Origin: Chiua virens
Taxonomy: Eukaryota; Basidiomycota; Agaricomycetes; Boletales; Boletaceae
NCBI GenBank assembly: GCA_019787685.1
Contig: JAHNUO010000066.1
Span: 1 to 64,000, forward strand
Direction: 5' to 3'
DNA length: 64,000 nucleotides
In this document: in pieces, positions 46,400-56,788 of the stretch
Numbering within the stretch: position 1 is the stretch's first letter
Layout: the number at the start of each line of letters is the position of its first letter
Notes under the pieces: generated by a model
Databases searched by the model: none
What the model saw: the letters and a program-made list of their open reading frames with translations, nothing else
Told to the model about the DNA's origin: nothing
Translations under genes and position numbers: made by a program

Positions 46400-47754
46400 G
46401 TGGTTAGATCGTAGATCGTGGTACAAATATTCGAATCGATCTGATACCACTTATTCTTTCATTTTAACTTTCTCAATTTGGTATTACGAGCGTTTACATC
46501 ACGTGCTATCGGCGCTTCTCCTTATCCGCGCATATCATCGTATGTTACAAGTGCGCCATTCAGCTGTATTACTCGCGCTATATCACATTCATTTGTATCG
46601 TACTTATATATTATTCTACTGTCAGAAAAGTATACATCTCAGCTATGGGCTCACCTTGGCCTGCGTGTTCCCAGTGGAGAAGGCACCATAAGTCGGCACC
46701 GATTCTCGGTCGACAACTTGACTCGCCACGATCGTTCTGGTCGTGTCGCTTCATGTCTTCGTTGTCATTGTGGTTTCTGCGGCGTTATCATCGCCTGCTG
46801 AGTTGGCAGTCGCATCGGCCAGTGTGAATCAACATCCACAAGGGTCGAACACAACGCGTGGACAATGCCACAGTGTGTCGCATCGTCGGCGCGTTGTGTC
46901 ATCCTCTCATCCTCACTGTGTTGATGTTGTCATGTGACGTTGTTGGCGTGGAGGTGACGTGGAGACGGAGGGAGGAGGGGAGAATAGGAGGGAGTCGTCG
47001 TTGTCGTCATCACACGTTGTCGTTGTCGTTATCGCACGTCGTGTCGCTTCTTCCTAGCATGTTGCGTTGTGTCATGGCGCTGTGTCCTCCTTCTTGTCTG
47101 CAGTGACCTGAACACGCACTGCAGAGAAGGACGGAGGAGTGGTCCTGGCATGTCGTATCGCTTTGCCGTGCCATGCCACGTCCACGTCCTCATCCTCGTC
47201 GTCTGCGTTTTCACGTCGCGTCATCGTGCCGTCCATCCATGTGGTCAAGGGTGAAGTGGCACAAAGATCTGTGGAGGAGGGTAGGTGAGGTGCACCGGCA
47301 GGGAGGGTGATGTGCAGGCTGAGTGATTCACGTTGATATTGTCTCACCGCGCAGCGTCATCATTGTGGCTCACTGGCATTGGGGCATCGTTGTCGTGTCC
47401 AGCTCACACGACAGGTGTGGGTGAGGGCTACGAAGGGTCTTGACGCATGGGAGCACTCATGTCCCGGCCTTCTCATGATCTGGCGATCCGAAGGAGCACG
47501 TGAGGAGAGGTCAATGTAAAGACAAGACAAGACGAACGCGACACGACAACAACGCGACTCATTGCCGCGTCGTCGTCGTGTCATGTCATGTCCCATTCGA
47601 TCTCGTCACTCTCACGCAAAGGGTTGGAGGGTGAGGCGTGAGGAGCACCATATGACTTGCAGGGGGAGGGGTGAGAGGGCAAGGTGTAGGGCGGTGAACG
47701 CAATCTTTCGACGATGCAACATATATCGCATCGTCGTCTCATCACGACAAACCT
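46400..47754. other. Non-coding, GC-rich flank of the ParB-like gene
   Basis: Contains the likely promoter of the minus-strand gene (46400-46620) with TGCGC-type motifs near 46506, 46528 and 46548. Beyond that are low-complexity stretches rich in gtcgtc/cgtcgtc and gtgtcgcatcg phrases. ORFs present are short, overlap on both strands and lack recognisable domains. Confidence 0.5.
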
Positions 47755-48450
47755 GTGGTGGGTCGCCATCATGGAGTGTGGAGGGGCCCGGGGTCGTCAC
47801 GTCATTCGTCGCGTCCTGACTCGTCGAGCCTTGAGGGGGGAGAAGGAGACAGAGTGATAGTGAACAGAGGTGAAGGAGTCATCGTCGTCACGATGAACCG
47901 GCAGTGGGTCGCTGTCATGGGGTGTGGGGAGAGAAGAGGAGGGGTGTCATCACCTCGTTCATCACCTTCGACTCGTCAAGCCTCCAGGAGGGAGAGGGAG
48001 GGAGGAGAAGTGGAGTCGTCGTCGTCGTTGTCTTGTTGCGACGAACCAGTGGTGGGTCACCATCATGGGGAGTGTGGAGAGGAGAGGAGGGGGGTCATCG
48101 TGCCATTCATCGTGTTTGACTCTTTGAGCCTCGAGGGAGGAGGAGGAGAGAGAGAGAGAGAAGGGGGTGGAGGAGTCATCATCGTCACAATGAACCGGCG
48201 GTGGGTCGCCGTCATGGGTATGGGGACAGAAGAGGAGTGGTGTCGTCACCTCGTTCGTCACCTTCGACTTATCAAGCCTCCAGGAGGGAGAGGGAGGGAG
48301 GAGAAGTGGAGTAGTCGTCGTCGTCGTCGTCTCGTCATGATGAACTGGTGGTGGGTCGCTATCATGGGGTGTGGGGAGAGAAGAGAAGGGGGGTCGTCGT
48401 GCCATTCGTTGCATCCGGCTCCTCGAGCCTTAAGCAGGGAAATGGTGAGA
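47755..48450. repeat. ~149-bp tandem repeat, about 4.6 copies
   Basis: The phrase tgggtcgccatcatgggg (variants ctgtcat, accatcat, ccgtcat, ctatcat) recurs near 47757, 47905, 48053, 48204 and 48353. Units also share gggagagaagaggaggggtg, cctcgttcatcaccttcgac and gcctccaggagggagaggga. Units 2 and 4 resemble each other, as do 1, 3 and 5, suggesting a ~298-bp higher-order pattern. Confidence 0.9.
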
Positions 48451-48940
48451 GTGAGGTGAGGTGGCACAGAGGAGCCTGAGGGGGAAGGAAGGGGGAGTCC
48501 ACAGTAGGTGACGTCCCAGTGCAGCACTACAGCGATGCGACAATGTCCTGCATCATCATCGCAGCACTTTGTGACTTCGCCATCTCCAGGTGGCACACGG
48601 TTGTTCGCCACGTCGTCGTCGTCAGGTGATCTATGCGTAGGGGTAGCAGAGCGGGGAAGACAGGTGAGGTCCGTGAGGTGTAGGAGGTCAGGGATGTGCG
48701 CTTGCACCCCATGATCCGTGGTAGTTCCATATATGGCAACCCACACCCATGGACACCCGTCCAACCTGTCCCGGGTGTCCCGTACTCCTACAGTTCCATG
48801 GATGTCAACGTACTGTAGAGCTAATTATTCATATATTTCGCGCATTTCATTCACTTGTGGAAGTGCGCCATCTGATCCATTCTTCATACATGTACTTCAA
48901 ACTTACACTACGTACACAACATGAATACATGAATAATTAA
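48451..48940. other. Region without a recognisable gene
   Basis: Non-coding sequence right of the 149-bp array. It contains gaagtgcgccatctg near 48862, a motif shared with 49190 and 49352. Confidence 0.4.
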
Positions 48941-48943
48941 TTT

Positions 48944-49045
48944 TACATTTCAGATAAGTCTAAATGCAGCAGGCGACATCATCACACATGCGCAAATAAC
49001 TTCACCTGCTCAATTTAGACTTATCTTAAACTCACAATGTATTGT
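48944..49045. repeat. Short imperfect inverted repeat, MITE-like
   Basis: acatttcagataagtctaaa and its partner ending in ...tttagacttatcttaaactc...aatgt are inverted copies. A 14-bp core (agataagtctaaat) matches perfectly and the inner gcagcagg/cctgctc also pairs. Total span about 100 bp, consistent with a miniature inverted-repeat element or its remnant. Confidence 0.55.
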
Positions 49046-49141
49046 TTATATTTTGTGCTCTGTCCTAAATAATTCAAATGCTGTCGTGATTGTGTAATAT
49101 GCAGTCAAATTACCTTTTTGGTTTTGTATATAGCATTTATA

Positions 49142-49440
49142 TTAGTAGTTTATATTGTTGGATTGTGCGCAGATCACATATACCTTGAAGTGCGCCATAC
49201 ATGTAGTCATTTCCTTACCCGAACCTTACCCTTACCCTAATGTATTTGTAAAAATGTACTAGAATCATGTACCCATTGAAGTGTGCGGGTTGGCTTGTCT
49301 GTCCAGTCCAAACAATTTATTATTATATTCTGCACATATCACATATACCTTGAAGTGCGCCATACACATCTTCATTTCCTTACCCAAACCATAGTCAAAC
49401 CCCCATCTATTTGTAAAAATGTACTAGAATAGTACACTGT
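49142..49440. repeat. Two-copy direct repeat, ~165-175 bp
   Basis: Both copies contain cacatataccttgaagtgcg followed by ccatac, ttcatttccttaccc, and atttgtaaaaatgtactaga. The first copy has a short telomere-like stretch (cttacccttaccctaatg near 49220). Confidence 0.85.
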
Positions 49441-49605
49441 CTTTTACACGCAGTTCCCCCCGGATGGAGCTATGTTTTAAATTACCATGATCTTGGTTTT
49501 TCCGTTCTCCGATCACATCACAATAGTGCCATTGCCATTTCTTGTCGCGCAGGTTTGAAACTATCGCGTTGGATAGAACCGAAACCATATCTGTCCACCA
49601 TAGCC

Positions 49606-49812
49606 ATGAATCAATGGATCACGCCACATCCCCATGTATCCTTTTTCCCACCAGGGAACATGTATCGTCAACCGTCAGCGCGGGAAAGCAACATCCAGAA
49701 CCCGGCGGAGAATGTCAGAGATCCCATACGTTGGAACACGTTTGGGATGTGGCGCTCGTTGACCCTCAGGGGATCAGCGCCGGACACGAATGAAACTAAG
49801 TTTGAAGGGTAG
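49606..49812 (+). CDS. Possible small hypothetical protein
   Basis: A 68-codon frame MNQWITPHPHVSFFPPGNMY ... RWNTFGMWRSLTLRGSAPDT ... KFEG-stop with protein-like composition; an overlapping frame starts at 49542. No domain recognised. It lies about 200 bp upstream of the FAD oxidoreductase on the same strand and could be a separate small gene or a chance ORF. Confidence 0.35.
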   Translation: MNQWITPHPHVSFFPPGNMYRQPSARESNIQNPAENVRDPIRWNTFGMWRSLTLRGSAPDTNETKFEG

Positions 49813-49996
49813 AAGGACGGGATTGTGGGCGCGCTCATTGTGACCGCACTCCGAAACAGCATTGAAAGGACAATATTTGTTCTTCGCGTGGGTGTTTTTC
49901 ACGTTGGTGTGGGAAGATGATGAAGCGAGCGGAGGCGCTTGATATCAGATCCGACGTTTTGATGTATCGAAATTCTTATCGCTCTTGTTCTATTCG

Positions 49997-51971
49997 ATGC
50001 CGACCCTCCCCCTCCCCCTTAACCAGTGGGTTAACCACCAGAAATTATTTTCAATCAGCCACGGCAAGCCAGCTGGCCTGCCCTCCCCGAACCCGACACG
50101 ATCTTTCTGGACACATTCCTCGCCAGACGCGAACCCATTGGCAAGTGAAGGCAGTACAGGACCATTGACCACCGACGCAGACGTGTGTATCATCGGCTCG
50201 GGATTCACAGGCATCGGCGTCGCGTATCACCTCTCCGAAGCGATCGAAGCGAACGTGCTCCAGTCACTCAAGGTGGTCGTCCTTGAGGCAAGAGACTTTT
50301 GTGCGCATGCCCTCCCATACCGCGATGGTTTTGTGAGCTCATGTTCCACTTAGGTGCGGGCGCGACCGGTGAGCCTGCCCATGTCATGTTCTGTACGGTT
50401 CCGACTTCGAACGTGCAGGTCGAAACGGTGGTCATCTCACCCCAGCCTCCATTCACGACTTTCACGGCCGAGCTGTCAAGTATGGTCCTGAAGAAGCCAA
50501 GAAATCGTGCGCATTGGAAGTACACACCGCATCGTCTCTCGTAGACATCATCCGGGAACAGGGATGGACGAGCGATGTCGATCTTGTGCACGGGGATCGC
50601 ATCGATTTGTTGTTTACAGATAAGGAAGTCGAGGAAGCAAGGCGTGATCGTGAGGCTGCGGTGGATGCGGGATGGTCTTTGGATGGTGTCGCCTTTTTGA
50701 GCAAAGAAGAGATCGAGGCCGTAAGTCGCGTTTGACCCTGTTGCCGTCGTTACCTTGATCACCGGATGGCAGAGATTTGGTGCACACTATCCGGGGGTAA
50801 AGGTCCCGGCATACAACGTCTGGCCACTCAAGCTCGTCACCAAACTCTTCCAGCTGGCTAAGACGCGTACGGGTCCACACTTTGAGCTCGTATTGCACAC
50901 CCACACGCCCGTCACGGGAATCGAACATGCAAGCGTATTGGGGCCTGCGTCTGCATCTGGGCAATTGATGAACGCGAGTCGCCCGTACACCCTTTTGACA
51001 CCCCGCGGCACGGTTAGCTGCTCGCGGGTCGTTCACGCCACGAATGGATATGCTTCTCATCTCCTCCCCTTTTTAGCAGGCCCACAGGGTATCGTGCCTG
51101 TCCGTGGACAAATCATCGCGATGCGAGCGTCTGTCGGTACGAGCGAGATCAAAACCAACGCTTGGAGCGGCAATGAAGTGCGTAGAGGACATATTTCACT
51201 TTGCTTCTTGCGTGTCGTCTACCTCTTTTCAGTTTCGCACCTTGCCTGCTATGTTGTTACGTAGCCTGCGGCTAACTGACGAGCATCATAGCGTTTCGAA
51301 TACTGGTTCCCTCGTCCAGTCAAGGCAGCAGACGAAAACCCGCTGATTATCCTCGGCGGTGCGCGCGAAGTCGCCAGTCCAGATTATGAGTTGTACGTCG
51401 ACGACGATACCACATGTAATACAAAGGTCGGGGAAACCCTCCGCGCGTTTTTACCCGCCGTGTTTGAGGGCAAGTTCAAACCCGGGCAAGAACCCGAGAT
51501 GGAATGGGTATGTCCATGGCTGTAGTATTTTGCGACGTTGTGCACGGTTTGAATCGGGATTGTAGACTGGCATCATGGGTTATACGGCCATTGGGGATCC
51601 ATTTGTACGTGTTCTTTTTGGTTCTCTTGGTTCAACGAGATGTTCCATTGACCTACGACTGGTCAATGGTCCTGATAGGTTGGACCCATCGATAAGTTGC
51701 CTGCGGCACAAGAAAACGATTCGATGTCACACGCAGGCCAGTATATCGCTGCCGGCCATTCAGGGCACGGCATGCCTCGCGCGTTTGGATGGTATGTCCT
51801 CTTTCGCCATCACCTCACTCAGTTTGGATCATGCTGTGATACCATTTCAGCGCCGAAGTGGTCGCAGACATGATCGTTGCAGTGCTAGCAGGTAAAGCGT
51901 GGTCACAGCCTGAATGGCTTCCGACACGGTACCTTACTTGGGAGGAACGCGGAACGACGATGCGTAATTGA
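49997..51971 (+). CDS. FAD-dependent oxidoreductase, DAO family
   Basis: Eight exons (49997-50300, 50354-50368, 50419-50720, 50773-51177, 51292-51507, 51566-51604, 51679-51791, 51851-51971), every junction GT..AG and in phase. The protein starts MPTLPLPLNQWVNHQKLFSI and has an N-terminal FAD-binding Rossmann motif DADVCIIGSGFTGIGVAYHL with the following acidic strand end VVVLEARDFC, the family motif GATGRNGGHLTP, and the C-terminal FAD-contact region GQYIAAGHSGHGMPRAFGCA. Members oxidise amine or amino-acid substrates with oxygen as acceptor; the specific substrate cannot be read here. The second exon is only 15 bp. Convergent with the MFS transporter, with stop codons about 100 bp apart. No obvious signal peptide. 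Confidence 0.92.
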
Positions 51972-52067
51972 CGTCAGTGGCATGCCATTTGGCCAATACA
52001 AGGAATGGTGGATCGGATGATAGCTGTACGATACGTGGGACGCCTGCCAAACATAAGGTTGGAGTTG

Positions 52068-54343
52068 TCAACCGGAGTTCTGGATGTTTCCTTCCTTCTG
52101 GCGCGCCGCGGCTACCTCTGGGTCCTGCTCCCTTTCCTTGTCCTTGATCGCCCAGGCTTCATCAAGCGCGTGATTAAGCGCAAGGCCTTTCATGAACAGC
52201 GACGCGACGCCTCCGACGGCGCAGATTGCCGATAAAACTTGCCACAATACTCCCAGACTACGTGCGAACGCAACCTGAACATCTACTCTGACATCTGGAG
52301 GGAGAGTGGAGATGACTGGAATGAGCGCATATAGGTTGGGCACGGCGGCCCCTTGTTGAATGCTTTGGATAAACGACGCAGACAATGTCTTTGAGAGCTC
52401 GTTTTGGAGGACAGTACTTCCTATCGTGACGCCCCAAACCTGGATCCACCGGTGAGGTGATATCAGCGTGTATGCAGTGTAAGTCATGGTACGATGCTCA
52501 CACCGGCGAATGAACGGAGGAACCACATCCAGGCTAGCGCAGGTGCGTTGTGGGTGACGGACAATGGTGCTTGAATGGGGTATATATTCGTCGCATTTAA
52601 GGCCCTAGCACAGAAAAGGATGGCATTCTTAGTATCCATGCACCACCGAATCCCGAGAGGACGAAAAGTCCTAGAGACAATGGGAAGAGGCGACCAAAGG
52701 ACTTACCCTGTACCCACACCGAGCAGGATTAAGAACCCCACCGACGTTGCGATGTCCGTTTCCATCGCGTTCGGGGTGATGGCACTCAGGAAACTCATAG
52801 TGACGAGCACGATCACCCAACCAGCCCACATCTGCGGCCTGTACCGACCCATCACTTTCACCGACGCGCCGACGAGGATGGCGGAGAACGCAAATGTGCA
52901 AAGACCGAGGGTGTAGATGCCAGATAGAATGGGTGAGACGCCTTTGCAAGCTTGAAAGTAGACGGGAAAAAAGTCTATGGGGAAAACAATGTTCAAGAGG
53001 TAAGTGGGAATATAAGGAGCTGCTCTTACAGACGACGGCCAACGTGTTGAGGGTAACGCAAAATGCCTGGATGTATCTGATGGAGAACAGGTCAGTATCA
53101 ACAATAGCGTGTGTCATGAAAATCGTTCTTACCCGCTAACAGTGGTCGCATTCGTCATCAGCGCCAGCGGCACCTAGAGAATGGACGAGTTCAGTATGGA
53201 TGACAGTAAAATTATGGTTGTACTCGAAAGAGACAGACGTACGAGGGGGTGGCTTGCAAACCTCGCTTCGTAGGCGATGAACACCACGAGACCGACGAGG
53301 CCAAGCACGACGGGCATGATCACTGCAACTGAATTCCACGGCGCCGTGGTACCTCCCCACGTCAATCCGATCGTGTATACGACGGTGCTCGCGATCACAA
53401 GAAAATTGCCGCTGTCAATGAAAACCTTGGTTAGTTCCATTGACCATCAAACACAGTAACCAGACCGACGTCCAGTCCATGCGTCTGAGCTTGTCTCGGT
53501 AATTGCCATCAGGAGTGGGTAGATCCAAGAGGAAGACAACCGAGAGACACGCAACGAGTGAGATGGGGAGGTTAAGGTCTAATTATCTGAGTGTGACCCA
53601 ATCAGGTTGTGAGCAACGGCATCGCACGCACAGAAAAGCCAGCGCCATTGGCCTTGTGCAGCGAGACCGCCTCCAACGACAGGACCGACAAACGCAGCGA
53701 GACACCACACGCTAGAGAATGAGGTGTGAATATACCGATCGGGATCGAATCCATTCATGCTAGTGTCTCACAGCCCAAACAAGCCGTTGTAGAGGCCGCG
53801 TTCTTGAAGAGGAACGAGATCTGCGAGAATGATGCTCGTGATGGATTGAATGCCGCCTCCACCCAAGCCTTGTACTATCCTGCCCGCGATGAGCATGTTC
53901 ATATGATTTGCGCCGCCACAGATGCCACTGCCGAGTGCAAAAAGACCTATAGTAATCAAGAGTGTAGGTCGGCGACCGAATGCTTGAGCTAAAGCACCGC
54001 TCATTGGGAGGAAGGCTGTGGCCGCGAGAGAGTATGCAGAGCCGACCCAAACGAATTGGGACGCACGGAGGTCGTGGGCGATGGTAGGGAGCGCTGTCGC
54101 GATTGACGATAGCTCGAGTGCAGAGAGAAAAAGGCATGTGCACATGGAGACGAATATAAGCCAGAACTTGAGAGCCTTCTGCGACTGCACCGCTGTGGAG
54201 ACATGGGTGGCCTCGCTGGTTTCGGTGTTGTAGAGATGGATAGCGACTCGTGAGTCGCTATCGTCCGGGGGAGAGACGATGAACATGTTGAGTAAAGACA
54301 ACCAGAACGACACGACACCTGCTTTTATGCGAGTCTCCGACAT
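52068..54343 (-). CDS. Major facilitator superfamily transporter, drug:H+ antiporter type
   Basis: Multi-exon membrane transporter. The first exon (54343-~53768) gives a short cytoplasmic N-terminus, helix 1 WLIFVSMCTCLFLSALELSS, then ATALPTIAHDLRASQFVWVG and AFGRRPTLLITIGLFALGSG, matching the DHA-type loop motif, followed by AGRIVQGLGGGGIQSITSII. Later blocks supply GLTWGGTTAPWNSVAVIMPV (~53300), YIPTYLLNIVFPIDFFPVYF (~52980), GRYRPQMWAGWVIVLVTMSF (~52830) and a last helix before the charged tail ALDEAWAIKDKEREQDPEVA. The family exports drugs, toxins or metabolites from the plasma membrane in exchange for protons. The gene faces the FAD oxidoreductase tail to tail. Exon borders in 52.5-53.5 kb are approximate. 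Confidence 0.88.
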
Positions 54344-55885
54344 GCCCGATACATCCCTACGTGTCCTTCACAATTTGGCGTCGACGTGGCTCCGCGGGTC
54401 GACGGAGAACAGGACACACTCCGAATGGACGATCAGCGTACGGATGGGTCGACTCTTCTTTTTCCCCGCATCACGGTGGCATTCATGGATCTTCGAATCT
54501 GTCTATTTATAAAGCACGATGAAACCGGGATTCCGAAGAACTTGAAATTGTACCGTTCCGGAAACCCAAGTACCCTTATATAATACTTGGAGTGCAGATA
54601 CTCGGAAGTCTGCTTGCTTGACCTCATTGGGTTTGGAAGGCCGGACGTTGGAGTACAAGTGTCAGGGAAAAACCTTGAAGGTGACGCGGGACGCATGACG
54701 CGGATGCCCGGGGTGACCCATCCCGTGAGCAGACCAGATCTGAAAAAAATGAAAAGTGACAGTTCCTATCCGGCGAGTCAAAGCTCCGGAGTGAATTCGA
54801 ACCCGTGCCACCTAGGGTTCTCATCTTCGCGACGATCACATCAGGTTCCTTTTCAGACGCTGGAAGGCAACCACGTACCTCCTTTTTGATCTGTCCTGCT
54901 TTTATTGATGTTTACTAGCCTCGTCTGGTCCTCGCCGAGGCATCGGTGCATGGATGCTAGCCACGAAGGAATTTATAGGGCTCTGAACTGCCGGAAGGAT
55001 ATAATATTGCGCGGTCCGAATCGGGCTCCAAGTGGTGGAAATTGGAATGATTCACAATGAATCCATCCTCAGAGATTCCAGAGCGACATTGAATCCTTGA
55101 CGCAGTTTTACACTGCACAATATATAATATGTACGCGCGCGCGCAAGTGATATATCTTATAAGAAAAATGACGGAAAACAAAGGAGATAAAATATCCTAA
55201 CTTACTATTTTTGGTAAGGGTATAGGGCAGGACACCAAACACCCCTGCGAATTATCGATCGATATCTGTTGGCATGCCAGTGGTTTCTTGGATGTACCAT
55301 CATTGAACTTGCCACTGGTAGAACTTCCTTGGTCAAGACTCTAGAGGGTGCCGCGACCCTTGGATTTTTTCCAGCCAGACTAGGTGGCAGTTACACTGAA
55401 TTCTGAAGCTTCGAGTCTTATTGGAGTTTTCACTCTGATTCCTCTATGAAACCTCCATCAAATTGAACGGTATATTCTGACTTCAAGTGACATTAGCCTG
55501 AGATTCTCGCATCACTTCAAACTAAGAGATAAGCACGACGAACATCTGAAAGGGCTAAATTTTATTAGCCTAAATTTATAACCTAGCTCCGATGGCCTAG
55601 CGAGTTCATCAACGTTCATTCATGTCCACGTTGACGTTCTTGATCATGATGTATATTGATCGTGCTTCTGTCTCTATAAATCTGTCTGTTTGTATATATA
55701 GCTCGTGCATTGTGACATTTACCTTACGAATAGAACAAGGGGCGACTATTGTCGCGTAGTTCATCCGATAGACGTCAACATTATCGACGATTTGTGGTTC
55801 TCCATTCCTACCGTCATGTGCTAAAGTGCGTCTGTGACGCAACATGATGGAATTTCAGATAGACTGACCTTCCTTTTACAATGTT
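54344..55885. other. Intergenic region without a recognisable gene
   Basis: About 1.5 kb. It should hold the MFS promoter next to 54344. A short gcgcgcgcgc run lies near 55135 and AT-rich segments near 55100-55200. ORFs of 70-100 codons lack domains. Nothing else was recognised. Confidence 0.5.
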
Positions 55886-55889
55886 CAGC

Positions 55890-56400
55890 ACTCATTCAAT
55901 GAGCGTGTTTAGCAGCGGGAGTTCGCGCATGAGCAGCGACGCCAAGATACCTGTGCCAACAATAGCAGCCATTAATTTCCACACCACCGCAAGGCTTCCC
56001 ACAAATGCAATTCCGATTTCCGTCCTAGTCTGCGGTGGAAGGATGGAGAGCTTTGGTATGAGGGCGTGTGTGATGGCAGTTTCTTGCGGAACGGATTCGA
56101 GAAACGATGCGGGAACTTGAAGCCGAAAACTGCACTCAATGGTTCACACCTATGACGAATGACGTTCGATGTAACTACGAACGAGGGGAGAGGACACTCA
56201 CGGAGGCAAACGAGCGAACAAACCACATGAAAGCGAGTCTAGACAGTGCATTCTGGACGACCCAATACAGGGCAGTGCTTGGATGGGGTGTGAGAGCGTA
56301 CGCAGAACCAACCCAGGGGAACTGAGATGAGTGTAGATCACTCGCGATGGTGGTGAGAGTGGTGGAGACAGCGAACCGTTCAAATGGAGATGAAAAGGGA
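55890..56400 (-). pseudogene. MFS transporter relic lacking the central helices
   Basis: Read on the minus strand, FAVSTTLTTIASDLHSSQFP and WVGSAYALTP match helix 1-2 of the intact transporter at 52068-54343. The sequence then jumps to WVVQNALSRLAFMWFVRSFA, the segment before that gene's last intron. After an intron-like gap, VPASFLESVPQETAITHALI, PKLSILPPQTRTEIGIAFVG and VVWKLMAAIVGTGILASLLM match its C-terminal exon, ending at a stop near 55897. Roughly 1.2 kb of the middle is missing. It is therefore a duplicated paralogue that lost its core; it cannot form a transport fold. Confidence 0.8.
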
Positions 56401-56788
56401 GAGTGGAGCTGAAGAAAGTATGGCGGGACCCTAGACAGAGTAATCAGCCTAGCGAGCGTTGCTGGCGTTTAACGGTGCGGAATGACAACCTCTTCCGGGA
56501 TAAACATGGGTATGGGACCTCGATAGTGTGATCGCTTTTGACAGGCGTAAGAAGGATGGAGTGACAGTCCTCACAGCACGGTTGAAAATGAAAATTAAAG
56601 AGCCTGCAGATTCGGCAGTGAGACAGGCGTGATAGCTCTTCGAATTGCAGTATGTACAGCCTTATGGCGACTTCGTTTGGTGCGCGTTCCGTCATGGGTG
56701 GGTCGCGCAAGATTTTATGTAATTATAACCTAAGCTGTTATCCTCAAGACTCATCACTATCATCCGATCGCATTACAGACCTTGAAGG

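Noticed and set aside
49205..49240. Chromosome end
   Set aside because: Only about two telomere-like units and ordinary genes continue on the right.
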